Part shown: in pieces, positions 24,979 to 33,653 of the stretch
How the letters are laid out: every line of letters starts with the position of its first letter
Position numbering within the stretch: the stretch's first letter is position 1
Assembly: GCA_902774815.1 (NCBI GenBank)
Contig: CACYJV010000009.1
Location: 33,587 to 97,586 of the forward strand
Reading direction: 5' to 3'
Length of the DNA: 64,000 bases
DNA from: an uncultured Prevotellaceae bacterium
Lineage (GTDB): Bacteria > Bacteroidota > Bacteroidia > Bacteroidales > Bacteroidaceae
Position numbers and translations under genes: made by a program
The notes under the pieces: model-generated
Database searches by the model: none
What the model was told of the DNA's origin: nothing
What the model saw: the letters and a program-made list of their open reading frames with translations, nothing else

Positions 24979-27900
24979 GTTCTTGAAGGCATTTTCAGCA
25001 ACCGTCGACAACGATCCGTCCCCTTCATACCACTGACGCTCAAGCCAATCAGTCTCACCACCCATCTGAACGCTGGGCATATCCTGCCACACGAGCATGC
25101 CGAGGCGGTCGCAGTGGTAGTACCAGCGTGCCGGTTCGACCTTCATGTGCTTGCGAATGGTGTTGAATCCCCACGACTTCGTCTTCTCGATGTCGAAGCA
25201 AAGGGCCTCATCGGTGGGAGCAGTGTAGATGCCGTCGGGCCAGTAGCCCTGGTCCAGCGTGCCTAATTGGAAGAGCGACTCGTTGTTGAGCATCAGTCGC
25301 CAATAGCCTTTGTCGTCGCGAGCATAGGAAACCTTGCGCAAAGCAGCATAACTACTGACGTGATCGACCACCTCGGTTGCCGATAGATAGTCGACTTCGA
25401 GGGTGTAAAGGAAGGGACTGTCAGGACTCCAGAGTTTGGGATAGGGCACCGCCAAATCGCAACTGACTGAAGTTTGGGCGGCAAGCGTCTGCGTTGTGAC
25501 GACCGTCGAGCCATCTTTGAGCGTGAGACGGACCTGATCGCCCTCGGCAGGGCGGTTAAGCGTCAGCACAACGTTGAACTGCGATTTATCGACATCGGGC
25601 GTTGTGCGGATGTCGTAGACATATTGGGGGTTGACAGGTTCCAGCCAAACGGTCTGCCAGATGCCCGAACAGGGGGTATACCAAATAGTATTCGAGCCCT
25701 CCCAGTTGATGCGCTGCTTGCCCGTAGCCTGACGATTGACGTCAGTGGGGTCGCTGACCACGACAACGAGTTCGTTTTCGCCCTGTTGCAGTCCTGCCGT
25801 GATGTCGAACGAGAATGCTGAATAGCCACCGGTATGGTTGCCCAGACGGCGACCATTGAGATAGACGGAACAACTGTAGTCGACAGCCCCGAAATTCAGG
25901 CGCACGTTGCGGCCAGACCACTGCTCGGGGACCGTGAAGTTACGACGATAAATGAGCGACTCATCGGCATCGATCTGGCGCATGACACCCGAAAGACTCG
26001 ACTCAATGGGGAACGGCACCAGGATGTGCCCCTGATAGTTGACGTCTTGAATTGAGCTACTAGTTGTAACAGCATAGTCCCATAGTCCGTTCAGGTTCAT
26101 CCACTCGTCGCGTTGAAGTAGCGGGCGGGGGTATTCAGGCAATGGATTCTGCGGATCGACATCGACTGTGAACTTCGACTTGAGCCTATCGCCAACAGGT
26201 TGCCACTCTCCCTGCTCGGGAGGGGCTGGAGCGAACTTGTCCATGAGCACCTTCATCCAATGGCCACCAATGACCGAACGCGCACGGAATCCACGTGCCG
26301 AGCCGTTACCATTGGTCCAGAACCAGTCGGAGAGTGGCCATCGCGTCGGTGTCTCGTTGGCATAGGCCCAGATACGGTCGCTGAACTGCAGGAACGTATC
26401 GTTGTCGGGAGCCATGCCTGCCATCCACATAATCCAGTCCGTTTTCGAATAAGCCTCGCGGTTGTCGAGTGGCAGTCCGTAGCGGTTCTGATGCTTCAGG
26501 TAGAACTTGATTTCGCGACGCATCACGTCTTCCGAGAAGAGGTTAAGGCCCCACAACTTGTCCCAAACCATGTTGTATTTGATGCTCCAAGTGCCGCCGC
26601 GGTCGAAGGCCAGTTTGTAATGGTCGCCGTCACGGGCATCGATTTCCCAGATTTGTGCCATCTGGCGGGCCTTCTCTTGGAACGGTCGCCAGCGTGCCTC
26701 ACTCTGACCTTTCATGCGGGCCAACTCAGCATAGGCAGCAACGCCGAAGATGGCTTTCAGCGAAAGATTAGCATTGTGGGCCCAATGGCCTGCAAAGTCG
26801 TCGGTACAGAGTTGGTTTTCGGGGTCCTGACCATTATCCCTGAGGTAGATGGCCCATTGGCGCAGCAGGTTCATATCAGCATTGGAGAGCCAGTTGGCAT
26901 TGCCATCAATACGACTGATAGCATAGCAGAGCGTCAGTATGTTTCCGCTCTCTTCAACGGGCATGTTACCGCCAAAGCCACCACCGCCATCGGGACGCGT
27001 AATGGAGTAAACCTGGCCGTTAGCATGCGGATAGGTTCCGAGATCGTGGCAGGCGAACTGCGGGAAACCCCAGCGCGAGGTGTTGCCGCAATAGTCGAGG
27101 ATGGAACGTACCATGGCCTTTTGCAGGTCGGTGTTGTAGCAAAGGAAGAGCGGTGCTTCGGGATAGGTCAGGTCAACGGTATTGACACAACCATTGGAGT
27201 TGTTCTCCTTCGAGAAGAAAAGCAGCTTGTGGTCCTTGTCCTCAAAGAGTTTGTGGGCGGCGATGACGTGCCGATAGCTGCCTGAGAGCAGTTCGGCATA
27301 CTTCGCGTTGCCAGCTGCCAGGCCATCGTCGTAGATAGTCTTATCCTGCTGTCGGCAACGGGCCATGATATCGGCATAACCGTCGCGCAACTCTTGGAAA
27401 GCCTGTGTGATGGTCTTGCCATTGCGGGCCCAGTAGCCTTTGTAGTCCTGATACATGTAGCGGATGTCCAAAACCTCGTCGTAACCTATCATCATGAAAC
27501 TGCGACCTTCGCTGATGGAACCGAAGTCCTTCATGTAGGCCAGCGTAGGCATCGACGCCTCATCGATGCTGCCGATAGATCCTTCGCAGTCCATGAGCTT
27601 ACCAGTAGAGCAGAAATGGCTCTCCATCTGTGCGGCATCGTTCATGCTAACGGTGCCATTGACGTCGGGCAAGTACAGGTATCCCCAATCAATAGTGATG
27701 AGATCGCCAGCCTTACCCAGCACGGGCTGTGCCACCGAGCCAGCCTTCAGGTAGCTAATGCCATCGACTGTGACGCGTTCGGAACGCGTTGACTGGTTCA
27801 TCTGATCGACTGTCAGCTGTGGAGTCGTGGCAAAGTAGAACTGCACGTCATGAGCACGGCCGTCGGTCGACGTCACCTGATAGGACAAATAGTTGATTGG

Positions 27901-28794
27901 CGTTGAGAGCAGGTCGAGATCGTCCATGAGCATCGGTGCCGTAAACACTACTTTCAACTCAACTAGACCACATGTGAAGGTATAATAGGTGCTGGTAGCC
28001 AGTACGTTGACAGCCGTCTGTACGGCGTTTTCCACATCAGCAGGTGCTATGAGCATGTTCTCGTATAGTCCGAAGTCCACGTAGGCTCCGCCTGTAGTGT
28101 TGTGGCAGTGGGCCGCGATGATGTTCCGACCCTCCTTGAGGCAGGCCTTCTCTGCTGTCGTCAGGCGATGCGTCTCGCCCTGCAGCCATGTCTCACCCGT
28201 GGCGATGATGCGACGACCATTGATAAAGAGTTCGAATACGTCATCGTGCGAAAACTGTATCCACAGGTCTTTCTGCAGGTCATCAGAGGTCAGGTCCACG
28301 CTACGTCGGATGTAGATATCGCTGTTCTGCGCGCTCCAGTTGTGGCGACAGTTGGGGTACTCGTTGGGTGTGCCCCAGGCAGCATCTTCCGTAGCCCACG
28401 AACTGTCATCGAAGTCGGGAGCAGTCCAGCCCGTGCCATTCTGGCGGCTATAGCTGACCTGAGCCGTCCAGCCGCTTTCGCCTGTTGACATCGGTGCAAT
28501 GGCCTTCAGGAGGCTGGTGCGCTGCCGACCCATGAAACGATAGACCTTTCCATCGACTCGCAATAGTCCGTCCATGGCCTTCTCAGCATCGCTCCAATGG
28601 CGCGTGGTGCCATCGTTAAGCTTGTCAAAAGGCGACCACAACGAGAAGTAGGGGTCGTTGACAAACAATGGCACGGATGGCAGTCGGAGCGACGTAGGCT
28701 GATAAGGCTGGAAGTCGGCAGCCGTCTGAGCCATGGTTTCACCTGTCCAAACGAGCAGCATGAGAGCCGCCATGAAGATTTTCGTTCTTTTCAT
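24976..28794 (-). CDS. DUF4965/glutaminase-A-like domain fused to GH2 (truncated by TAA before the GH2 active site)
   Basis: A 1272-residue secreted protein (signal peptide 'MALMLLVWTGETMAQ'-like region). Residues about 25-860 match the DUF5127/DUF4965/DUF1793 architecture of glutaminase-A-like proteins, including a sugar-binding-like jelly roll ('YIRRSVDLTSDDL..LWIQFSHDDVFELFINGRRI') and the helical-barrel part with 'KENNSNGCVNTVDLTYPEAPLFLCYN' and 'CTDDFAGHWAHNANLS'. From about 880 a GH2 enzyme follows: sugar-binding domain ('LIYRRNFTVPEQW', 'GGYSAFSFDIT'), sandwich domain, and start of the TIM barrel ('FNTIRKHMKVEPARWYYHCDRLGMLVWQDMPS'). The TAA falls before both catalytic Glu residues. 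The N-terminal part resembles the protein at 38394-40901. It is the last gene of the PUL operon. Confidence 0.85.
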   Translation of the reverse strand: MKRTKIFMAALMLLVWTGETMAQTAADFQPYQPTSLRLPSVPLFVNDPYFSLWSPFDKLNDGTTRHWSDAEKAMDGLLRVDGKVYRFMGRQRTSLLKAIAPMSTGESGWTAQVSYSRQNGTGWTAPDFDDSSWATEDAAWGTPNEYPNCRHNWSAQNSDIYIRRSVDLTSDDLQKDLWIQFSHDDVFELFINGRRIIATGETWLQGETHRLTTAEKACLKEGRNIIAAHCHNTTGGAYVDFGLYENMLIAPADVENAVQTAVNVLATSTYYTFTCGLVELKVVFTAPMLMDDLDLLSTPINYLSYQVTSTDGRAHDVQFYFATTPQLTVDQMNQSTRSERVTVDGISYLKAGSVAQPVLGKAGDLITIDWGYLYLPDVNGTVSMNDAAQMESHFCSTGKLMDCEGSIGSIDEASMPTLAYMKDFGSISEGRSFMMIGYDEVLDIRYMYQDYKGYWARNGKTITQAFQELRDGYADIMARCRQQDKTIYDDGLAAGNAKYAELLSGSYRHVIAAHKLFEDKDHKLLFFSKENNSNGCVNTVDLTYPEAPLFLCYNTDLQKAMVRSILDYCGNTSRWGFPQFACHDLGTYPHANGQVYSITRPDGGGGFGGNMPVEESGNILTLCYAISRIDGNANWLSNADMNLLRQWAIYLRDNGQDPENQLCTDDFAGHWAHNANLSLKAIFGVAAYAELARMKGQSEARWRPFQEKARQMAQIWEIDARDGDHYKLAFDRGGTWSIKYNMVWDKLWGLNLFSEDVMRREIKFYLKHQNRYGLPLDNREAYSKTDWIMWMAGMAPDNDTFLQFSDRIWAYANETPTRWPLSDWFWTNGNGSARGFRARSVIGGHWMKVLMDKFAPAPPEQGEWQPVGDRLKSKFTVDVDPQNPLPEYPRPLLQRDEWMNLNGLWDYAVTTSSSIQDVNYQGHILVPFPIESSLSGVMRQIDADESLIYRRNFTVPEQWSGRNVRLNFGAVDYSCSVYLNGRRLGNHTGGYSAFSFDITAGLQQGENELVVVVSDPTDVNRQATGKQRINWEGSNTIWYTPCSGIWQTVWLEPVNPQYVYDIRTTPDVDKSQFNVVLTLNRPAEGDQVRLTLKDGSTVVTTQTLAAQTSVSCDLAVPYPKLWSPDSPFLYTLEVDYLSATEVVDHVSSYAALRKVSYARDDKGYWRLMLNNESLFQLGTLDQGYWPDGIYTAPTDEALCFDIEKTKSWGFNTIRKHMKVEPARWYYHCDRLGMLVWQDMPSVQMGGETDWLERQWYEGDGSLSTVAENAFKN

Positions 28795-28821
28795 ATTGTG
28801 AAGAATAGTTTTCGATGTTCG

Positions 28822-30396
28822 TTATTTCAGGGCCACCTTACGTCCCTGCATGATGTAAATGCCTCCAGGAAGCGTGTCGGGAGTACCACAGGCGGGCTGT
28901 CCGGCAATCGTGTAGATGCGGTCATGACGTGGCAGGTCCAGCCGATGCAGGCCGATGCCACTGGCCTGAGCCTGCCGATGGCGCCAAACGGCCAGCAATG
29001 CGTATTCCGACGCAAAGCTTGCCTGATGGAAACCCTTTGTCTTGTTGCCGTCGTTCCAACCGTTGAGCAGGTCAATGGGCAGCATGCCCGACCTGAGATA
29101 GTGCTCGTAGGCATAGTCGAGATTGGCCTCGAACGACTGTAACACAAGCGAAGGATATGACGTTTCCACCTCTATGGCATCGGCATCAGCATAGGCACGC
29201 ATCAGCACATTGTCAAACCAGGCATTGAAACCTTGAAGAGGCGAGGCGTCGGTGGGCCATTCGCGATAGGTAACGCCATCTTTGCGTACGGGACGCGAGA
29301 ATCCCGTGTAGGCATAACGAGCCAGATCGGTGACGTCGGCCTGGTATTCGTCGCTGCCCGTGGTACGCCAGAGTTCGACGGCTCCTGCCAGCATCGTGCC
29401 TGTGTTGTAGGTATAGGCCGTGCCAGTGGGCCCGCCCGTGTCGACATGAGCGCGGCGGCGCTGTGCTCCTGAGCCTACATAGGTCAGCGTACCATCGGCC
29501 CCCATCATGTCCCAGTAGAGGTGAGTGCCGGCATTGCGCAGGTTTCGCTTCTGCCAGGCATAGATTCGCTTTGCAAAATTCATGTAGTGTTCGGATGGTT
29601 TCACCACCTCGCTGACCACCTGGTTCTGTGCGTCGCGATAGTAATAGGTGTAAGAGGGCTGCTCGTCGGGCGTCGACAAGATGTCGTGTAGCCACACGAG
29701 CGGCTGTATGATTGGCCCATTGGAGCAGGCATGCTTAGAGTTGTAACCCGGTCCCCACGTGATGCCTCCATATTCCTCGCCTTGATCGTCGTGCCAGCAG
29801 TCCCATCCATCGAGCACATAGTCGGTCAGGCTGATGGCCGTGTTGAGGTACTGTCGCTCACCCGTCAGCCGATAGGCACGGATGAGTTCGCGAGCCAGCC
29901 ACATTTGGTCGTCGTAGACATTCTTCTTCAGGTTGTCGCCCGTCACGTCGCCACGTCCACGCACACTGGCGCGTGGCACTGCATAGACAGTGGTCCACGT
30001 CTTGCGAGTGGCATAGGAAGTCAGCGTGTAGGAACCGCGATAGTAGTCGAGGTTGTCGACCAGCACCATCAGCTGCTGCGCATAGCGGTCGTAACAGTCG
30101 TCGTAAAGCAGGGGCAGGTCGTCCTTAAGTGCTGCCAATGCCTCCAGCACCGAGCAGTGGGCCTCGATGGCGGCCGTGTAGGGCCAGACATCGCTCGGTC
30201 CACTTACATCGGTGTTGGTGACGTCGCAGACATCCACCATATAGAAATTTGTGCTGGTGCCGCGAAACGAGCGTTCCATCGTCGCGTCCAAGATGTCCAT
30301 GGCACGGTGCAAATCCTGCTCAGCCTTGGGCAGTTGGGCCGACAGCGTCGCCCAACCCACAAGGCTGCATAGCACGAAGAATAGTCTCTTTTTCAT
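28822..30396 (-). CDS. Glycoside hydrolase family 76 (endo-alpha-1,6-mannanase-like)
   Basis: A 524-residue secreted protein with signal peptide ('FFVLCSLVGWATLSAQ'). The alpha/alpha-barrel starts with 'AEQDLHRAMDILDATMERSF'; the adjacent-aspartate catalytic motif of GH76 is 'NVYDDQMWLARELIRAY' (about 157-173). 'GYNSKHACSNGPIIQPLVWLHDI', 'GTAYTYNTGTMLAGAVELWRTT' and 'FEANLDYAYEHYLRSGMLPIDLLNGW' are further family blocks. GH76 enzymes cleave alpha-1,6-mannan backbones, as in fungal mannan. The C-terminal 'IYTIAGQPACGTPDTLPGGIYIMQGRKVALK'-type tail matches the tails of other secreted proteins here. It lies 27 nt before the DUF4965-GH2 gene and 24 nt after the DUF4973-type gene, in the PUL operon. 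Confidence 0.88.
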   Translation of the reverse strand: MKKRLFFVLCSLVGWATLSAQLPKAEQDLHRAMDILDATMERSFRGTSTNFYMVDVCDVTNTDVSGPSDVWPYTAAIEAHCSVLEALAALKDDLPLLYDDCYDRYAQQLMVLVDNLDYYRGSYTLTSYATRKTWTTVYAVPRASVRGRGDVTGDNLKKNVYDDQMWLARELIRAYRLTGERQYLNTAISLTDYVLDGWDCWHDDQGEEYGGITWGPGYNSKHACSNGPIIQPLVWLHDILSTPDEQPSYTYYYRDAQNQVVSEVVKPSEHYMNFAKRIYAWQKRNLRNAGTHLYWDMMGADGTLTYVGSGAQRRRAHVDTGGPTGTAYTYNTGTMLAGAVELWRTTGSDEYQADVTDLARYAYTGFSRPVRKDGVTYREWPTDASPLQGFNAWFDNVLMRAYADADAIEVETSYPSLVLQSFEANLDYAYEHYLRSGMLPIDLLNGWNDGNKTKGFHQASFASEYALLAVWRHRQAQASGIGLHRLDLPRHDRIYTIAGQPACGTPDTLPGGIYIMQGRKVALK

Positions 30397-30420
30397 TGTA
30401 GAATCAAATTGGAAAGGGGA

Positions 30421-31470
30421 TTACCACTGGATAGCCTGATCCTCGTCAGGAATCTGAGTATTGATGGTACGTTGCAGGGTGAGCGTTCCGCTGATGTTGT
30501 AATAGAACTTCGAACCCACTGACGATGTGTAGTCAGCAAAATCGTAGTCGATGTTGTTGATGATCACATTGCGATAGCGCAGATAAGGCTGCGTCTGGTC
30601 GTCGCTCTCCACCATGCGGTAGGAAGCCTCCTTGTTCACCTTGAACTCTACCTCAGGATTGTCGCACCAGAACGTGACGGTACCTGCCGAGCCACCGCTG
30701 AAACGGGCATAGACCTTGTAGTTCTTGCGCCAAGGACTGCTCTCGTCGAAGCGTCCGGCATAGAAGAACACCGTGTTGTCGTCCACTACATAGGTGCGCA
30801 GCTTGTCGAGTCCCGTCGAGTTGGCATCGCCCTGCACCGAAATGGTCAGACCCGTGGCACTGTAGTCGCCGGAAAAGTCGTTGAAGGGGAACACACGCAG
30901 CATGGCTTTGTGATAGTTCTTTCGCGGATTGGCCTGATAAATCTGGCCTTCGTCAACAACAGTGAGCGGCAGCACCCACTTCTCGACCAGGTCGAGATTG
31001 CGGAAGTCGAAGCGGATGTCGAGCAGACTGACATCCTGACCAGCAGGAATGTCGACCGATGTCGGACAACTGGCATACTGCCACATGTCGGAGAAGTAGA
31101 GCTCCGTACGTGTGGCGAAGCGAGCCCAGTTGAGGGCGGCCAGCGTGTCGGGGTCGTGGGCGACAAGCACTGTCAGGTTACGGCTGTTGTGGGTAGAGCC
31201 ACTCACGATGACGGGCAACTGATAGTTGGACTGTCCCTGTCCGAACAGAGGAGTGCCATCGGCGTTCTTCCTCGTGTAAGGCACGTAGACAGGCGTGACA
31301 CCCTGGTCGTTGAGCGGTGCACGGAAACTGATATACTGCTCGTACTGCTCGTCTTTCCACTCGTCGTTGCAACTGACAAGGGAGAGGGATAGGGTGATGG
31401 TTGCTATGAGATAGCAACAAACAGGACGGGCGCTCAGAAATGTTTTGATATTGCGTTTCATAATTATCAA
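30421..31470 (-). CDS. DUF4973/DUF1735-type surface glycan-binding lipoprotein
   Basis: A 349-residue lipoprotein (cleavage at 'SLSLVSC'). The first domain ('EQYISFRAPLNDQGVTPVYVPYTRKNADG...YQLPVIVSGSTHNSRNLTVLVAHDPDTLAALN') resembles DUF1735-like beta-sandwich modules; the C-terminal half ('DFSGDYSATGLTISVQG', 'TVFFYAGRFDESSPWRKNYKVYARF') matches proteins called DUF4973 that often accompany GH76 in PULs. It is predicted to bind glycan at the cell surface. Oddity: its signal peptide core 'ARPVCCYLIATITL' is encoded by a palindromic repeat shared with the SusD gene upstream. An ATTATCA tandem separates it from SusD. An in-frame Met at position 4 is an equally good start. Confidence 0.78.
   Translation of the reverse strand: MIIMKRNIKTFLSARPVCCYLIATITLSLSLVSCNDEWKDEQYEQYISFRAPLNDQGVTPVYVPYTRKNADGTPLFGQGQSNYQLPVIVSGSTHNSRNLTVLVAHDPDTLAALNWARFATRTELYFSDMWQYASCPTSVDIPAGQDVSLLDIRFDFRNLDLVEKWVLPLTVVDEGQIYQANPRKNYHKAMLRVFPFNDFSGDYSATGLTISVQGDANSTGLDKLRTYVVDDNTVFFYAGRFDESSPWRKNYKVYARFSGGSAGTVTFWCDNPEVEFKVNKEASYRMVESDDQTQPYLRYRNVIINNIDYDFADYTSSVGSKFYYNISGTLTLQRTINTQIPDEDQAIQW
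31399..31427. repeat. GTTGCTAT/ATAGCAAC repeat inside a lipoprotein signal peptide
   Basis: A 29-nt element with core GTTGCTATGAGATAGCAAC. It matches 33558-33586 at 27 of 29 positions, although the two host genes are not homologous. On the coding (minus) strand it yields 'RPVCCYLIAT'. Confidence 0.75.
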
Positions 31471-31490
31471 TTATCAATTATCAATTGTTA
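31464..31490. repeat. ATTATCA short tandem repeat
   Basis: Three copies of the 7-nt unit AATTATC in the short SusD to DUF4973-gene gap. Similar strings are common in Bacteroidales intergenic DNA. Confidence 0.5.
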
Positions 31491-31496
31491 ATTACT

Positions 31497-33626
31497 TTAG
31501 TCGTAGTACTGCCATCCAGGATTCTGTGTAAGCTTATAGTTTCGCTTCAGCTCTTCGTGGCGGATGGGCCAGAAGTACATCTTTTCGGAGAAGGTGGTGG
31601 GAAGCGAAGTGATGGGGACAATCTTCTGGAAGTCATCGCGTTGGGCACGTGTCATCATGACGTTGCATCCGTAGATGATCTTTGACTCCTCAACCTGGGC
31701 ATCCATCCATCGGCGCAGGTCATAGTAACGCTTGCCTTCGCCCATGAGCTCAATCATACGCTCGCGCTTGATCTTATCGCGAAGCACGTCGCGGCTGGCG
31801 TATTCCTGCTGCGTATAGTCGGGCAGTCCGGCACGGATGCGCACAGGCTGTATGCCACGCTGCATTTCCTGCACGTCGCGTGCGATGGTGTAGTTTTTGG
31901 CACCATCCCAAGAGGCGACGGTATAGGAATTGGTCAACTCGTTCAGGCACTCGGCATACATGAGCAGGATGTCGGCATAGCGGATGGCCGTCTCGTACTT
32001 CTGCTGAATGTGGCTGTAGTCGCCATTGTCGGAACGATAGTCGCCAGGGTTCACCCATTTCTTCACACCGATACCCGTGCGCAGATAGCGCGTGGAGTTG
32101 GTATAGCCGTCGCCTGTATCGCTGTCGCGATAGTAGAAAACGGGCTGATAGGTGCCGGAAGTGGTATGACTGGGGTTGGTATCCCACCACTTTGAGCCAT
32201 TGAAGGCTACGGATGCATAGAAGCGTGGTTCACGGTTGGCATACTGTAGCGACACGTTGGTGGCCAGCGGTGGATATTGGCGGAAATCACGCGCCGTGGT
32301 CCATCCCTTCACGCGCTCAGAACCGTCGCCGCCATTCATCTCGCTATCCTTTCCAGGCACGTCTGTTCCATCATTCATGTAGTAGGCATCGACCATCTTT
32401 TGTGTCATGCCGTGGGAGTTCCAACCGTTGAGCGACGAGGGCAACTGGTGGGCCACGAGTGCCGTCACGGAGTTATTGATGTCGTCGCACATGTTATAGC
32501 CACGTGTGAAGAGCAGTTCGGGATTGTCGGCCATACCCACTTCGCCGTCGAAAATCTGGCGATAGCTCAGGTAAGGATCTATGTCCTGCCACCCATAGGG
32601 CCAGGGTTTCTCCGAGAAATTGCCGTCGGCAGGCGGTGTGATGGTGGCATCGCGGTCGAAGGTTGCCACGGCATTGTAAGGAGCATGGTATAGCTCGTAA
32701 CCACCGTCGCACTCAATGATGTCGCGACAAGCAGCTGCAGCGCGCGCCCATTTCGACTCATCGTAAGTGGTACTGAGCAGAGGCGTGCCATCGAAGTTGA
32801 CCAACATACGCGCCACATCGTCCTTCACCGACGGATCGTGGCGACCGTTCTTCAGCTGACCGTTGGCCAGCGGCGAGGCAGCGTAGACGTAGGCCAGTGC
32901 ACGGGCTGCCAGACACGATCCCTTGGTCGGGCGCGTCATGTTCAGCGGGTCGCGCTTCCAGTACTGTATCTCGCGGGCAGCCTGCTCCATCTCGTGAGCA
33001 ATGTAAACGGCACACTCCTCGTAAGTGCTGCGTGGAATAGAGATGGCCTCATAGTTCTGCGTGTAGTCCACGCCTTCATCGGACATGATGGGAATGGGAC
33101 CATAGCGACGCAGCAGCAACCAGTAGTAGTAGGCACGTGCGAAGCGAGCCTGACCTTTACGGTCGATGCGCTCTTCGGGTGTCATCTGCTCGTTCATGTC
33201 GATGTTGTGGATGAACACCGATGCCTGATAGATGCCCTTGTAGGCCTTTTCCCAGGCCCAATAGCCAGTCTCCTCGTCGTACTCGCCGAGTTTGAAGGCA
33301 TTGTAGGTGTGGCGATATTCGTTGTTGTTGTCACCATATTGCGGGTCACGGTCGCCATAGTACATGTCGTCGGCAAAGCAATGGTAGTGGCCATTGCCCT
33401 TCGAGATGACGTCAGCCAGCTCGTTGTTCATGAACGAGTAGGCATAAGCGAGCCACTGTTCCGACTGTGTGCGGCTGGTGAATACGGTTTCGAGCGTCTT
33501 CCTGTCGTCGAAGTACTTATCGGAGTCGAGTCGGTCGGCGCAACTGGCCAAGGTCAGGGTTGCTATGAAATAGCAACATACAGGACCTGCCAGTAGTATT
33601 TTGTTGAAATAATTCTTGTTCATCAT
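31497..33626 (-). CDS. SusD/RagB-family outer-membrane glycan-binding lipoprotein
   Basis: A 709-residue SusD homolog, longer than the usual 500-600. The lipobox is 'LTLASC'; the signal peptide core 'GPVCCYFIATLTL' is encoded by the GTTGCTAT repeat. Family features include 'AYSFMNNELADV', 'GIYQASVFIHNID', the TPR-like 'GQARFARAYYYWLLLRRYGPIPIM' and the C-terminal 'IRYADILLMYAECLNELT', 'RDVLRDKIKRERMIELMGEGKRYYDLRRW' and 'ENPGWQYYD'-like end ('LTQNPGWQYYD'). It forms the lid of the SusC channel and captures oligosaccharide. SusC lies 27 nt upstream in the operon. The substrate is inferred from the neighbouring GH76 as an alpha-mannan-type glycan. Confidence 0.93.
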   Translation of the reverse strand: MMNKNYFNKILLAGPVCCYFIATLTLASCADRLDSDKYFDDRKTLETVFTSRTQSEQWLAYAYSFMNNELADVISKGNGHYHCFADDMYYGDRDPQYGDNNNEYRHTYNAFKLGEYDEETGYWAWEKAYKGIYQASVFIHNIDMNEQMTPEERIDRKGQARFARAYYYWLLLRRYGPIPIMSDEGVDYTQNYEAISIPRSTYEECAVYIAHEMEQAAREIQYWKRDPLNMTRPTKGSCLAARALAYVYAASPLANGQLKNGRHDPSVKDDVARMLVNFDGTPLLSTTYDESKWARAAAACRDIIECDGGYELYHAPYNAVATFDRDATITPPADGNFSEKPWPYGWQDIDPYLSYRQIFDGEVGMADNPELLFTRGYNMCDDINNSVTALVAHQLPSSLNGWNSHGMTQKMVDAYYMNDGTDVPGKDSEMNGGDGSERVKGWTTARDFRQYPPLATNVSLQYANREPRFYASVAFNGSKWWDTNPSHTTSGTYQPVFYYRDSDTGDGYTNSTRYLRTGIGVKKWVNPGDYRSDNGDYSHIQQKYETAIRYADILLMYAECLNELTNSYTVASWDGAKNYTIARDVQEMQRGIQPVRIRAGLPDYTQQEYASRDVLRDKIKRERMIELMGEGKRYYDLRRWMDAQVEESKIIYGCNVMMTRAQRDDFQKIVPITSLPTTFSEKMYFWPIRHEELKRNYKLTQNPGWQYYD
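33558..33586. repeat. GTTGCTAT/ATAGCAAC repeat inside the SusD signal peptide
   Basis: Second copy of the 29-nt element (core GTTGCTATGAAATAGCAAC), differing from 31399-31427 at two positions. On the coding strand it yields 'GPVCCYFIAT'. Confidence 0.75.
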
Positions 33627-33653
33627 ATCTATATATAGTAGTGTTAGATGGAA

